Assembly (NCBI GenBank): GCA_030762935.1
Contig: CM060883.1
Span: forward strand, 31,862,501 to 31,926,500
Origin: Hymenopus coronatus
Taxonomy: Eukaryota > Arthropoda > Insecta > Mantodea > Hymenopodidae
DNA length: 64,000 bases
Direction of reading: 5' to 3'
The translations under genes were made by a program, and so were the position numbers. Below, one piece after another: positions 63,609 through 64,000 of the stretch. How positions within the stretch are numbered: position 1 is the first letter of the stretch; every line of letters begins with the position of its first letter. Under the pieces are notes generated by a model that saw only the letters and a program-made list of their open reading frames with translations, had not been told where the DNA came from and ran no database searches.

Positions 63609-64000
63609 CTACTGTGTCAAGAAAGTTCCGGGAATTTGCCAATAAAACACAAAAAATGAATTATTCATCCAATTTTATTTTATCACCTTCAAAGTAGGCC
63701 CCTTCTGAAATTATACATTTATGACAGCGAATAACGCAAACATCAAAACATTTTTTGTAGGCACTTTTAGGAATCGATGTCAATTGTCGCCGTGAATTTT
63801 CCTTTATGTCTTCTACTGAGTGAAAACGGATGCCTCGAAGTGGTAACTTGAGTTTTGGAAAAAGAAAGAAATCAGCAGGAGCCAGATCAGGTGAATGCGG
63901 TGGTTGTTCGATGAAATTTGTTGAGTTTTTGGCCAGAAATGTGTTCACAATAATAGCCTTGTGAGCTGGTGCGTTTTCGTGGTGCAGAATCCATGAGTTG
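63609..64000 (-). mobile_element. third mariner-type element, cut by the window edge
   Basis: The left end begins near CTGTGTCAAGAAAGTTCCGG (63,612), a mariner-like terminal sequence, and the transposase's C-terminal end follows on the minus strand. The rest lies beyond 64,000, so the other inverted repeat and the full length are not visible. Confidence 0.75.
63661..64000 (-). CDS. mariner-type transposase, C-terminal part
   Basis: The minus-strand frame from the window edge to the stop at 63,661-63,663 reads NSWILHHENAPAHKA, then NTFLAKNSTNFIEQPPHSPD, LAPADFFLFPKLKLPLRG, and the typical tail YKKCFDVCVIRCHKCIISEG with AYFEGD. The second acidic catalytic site is HHEN where this subfamily normally has HHDN, so Asp is changed to Glu. 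The third Asp (LAPAD) is present at the 34-residue spacing. The fragment is open for all 112 codons visible. Confidence 0.82.
   Translation of the reverse strand, partial: NSWILHHENAPAHKAIIVNTFLAKNSTNFIEQPPHSPDLAPADFFLFPKLKLPLRGIRFHSVEDIKENSRRQLTSIPKSAYKKCFDVCVIRCHKCIISEGAYFEGDKIKLDE

Overview
The window is eukaryotic, AT-rich and intron-rich. Its one host gene is a Ste20/germinal-centre-kinase-IV family protein kinase, an orthologue of arthropod misshapen (vertebrate relatives MAP4K4, TNIK, MINK1), on the minus strand. Nine coding exons are visible, from 59,599 down to 9,618. They join in frame into 429 codons covering the kinase domain from the catalytic-lysine exon onward, the acidic C-terminal extension and a Pro/Gln-rich linker. 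The start codon and glycine-rich loop lie beyond the right edge; the rest of the linker and the usual C-terminal CNH domain lie beyond the left edge. The exon residues resemble arthropod misshapen closely, and the mix of mariner, Tc1, Penelope-like and tRNA-derived SINE elements also fits an arthropod. I cannot name the species; a chelicerate is possible but unproven.

Layout on the + coordinate: 1-9.6 kb is intron downstream of the last visible exon, with two tRNA-derived SINEs, a long-inverted-repeat element (4.1-4.74 kb) and a perfect 58-bp palindrome (6.37-6.53 kb). At 9.6-18.4 kb are the Pro/Gln linker exons and the post-kinase exon, separated by introns holding a decayed Penelope-like element (10.2-11.9 kb) with hammerhead-ribozyme-like segments in its inverted ends, a MITE, a tandem triplication and SINEs. 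The kinase-domain exons are compact between 19.1 and 30.7 kb; an intact mariner (28.3-29.65 kb) sits in one of their introns. A 28.9-kb intron (30.7-59.5 kb) is packed with transposon remains, dominated by about 20 copies or fragments of one roughly 850-bp non-autonomous family that I call X850. X850 copies are broken by a Tc1-like element (35.6-37.2 kb) and by several SINEs, which gives a readable order of insertion. Right of the first visible exon (59.6-64 kb) are one near-complete X850 copy, a decayed Tc1-like element and the end of another mariner running off the edge.

There are no operons, CRISPR arrays, rRNA genes or credible functional tRNA genes. The strongest candidates for under-described biology are the hammerhead-like motifs in the Penelope-like terminal repeats, the X850 family with its 3' palindrome and central dinucleotide array, and the nested insertions that record relative ages. 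Names X850 and S1-S5 are local labels for families recognised inside this window, not database names.
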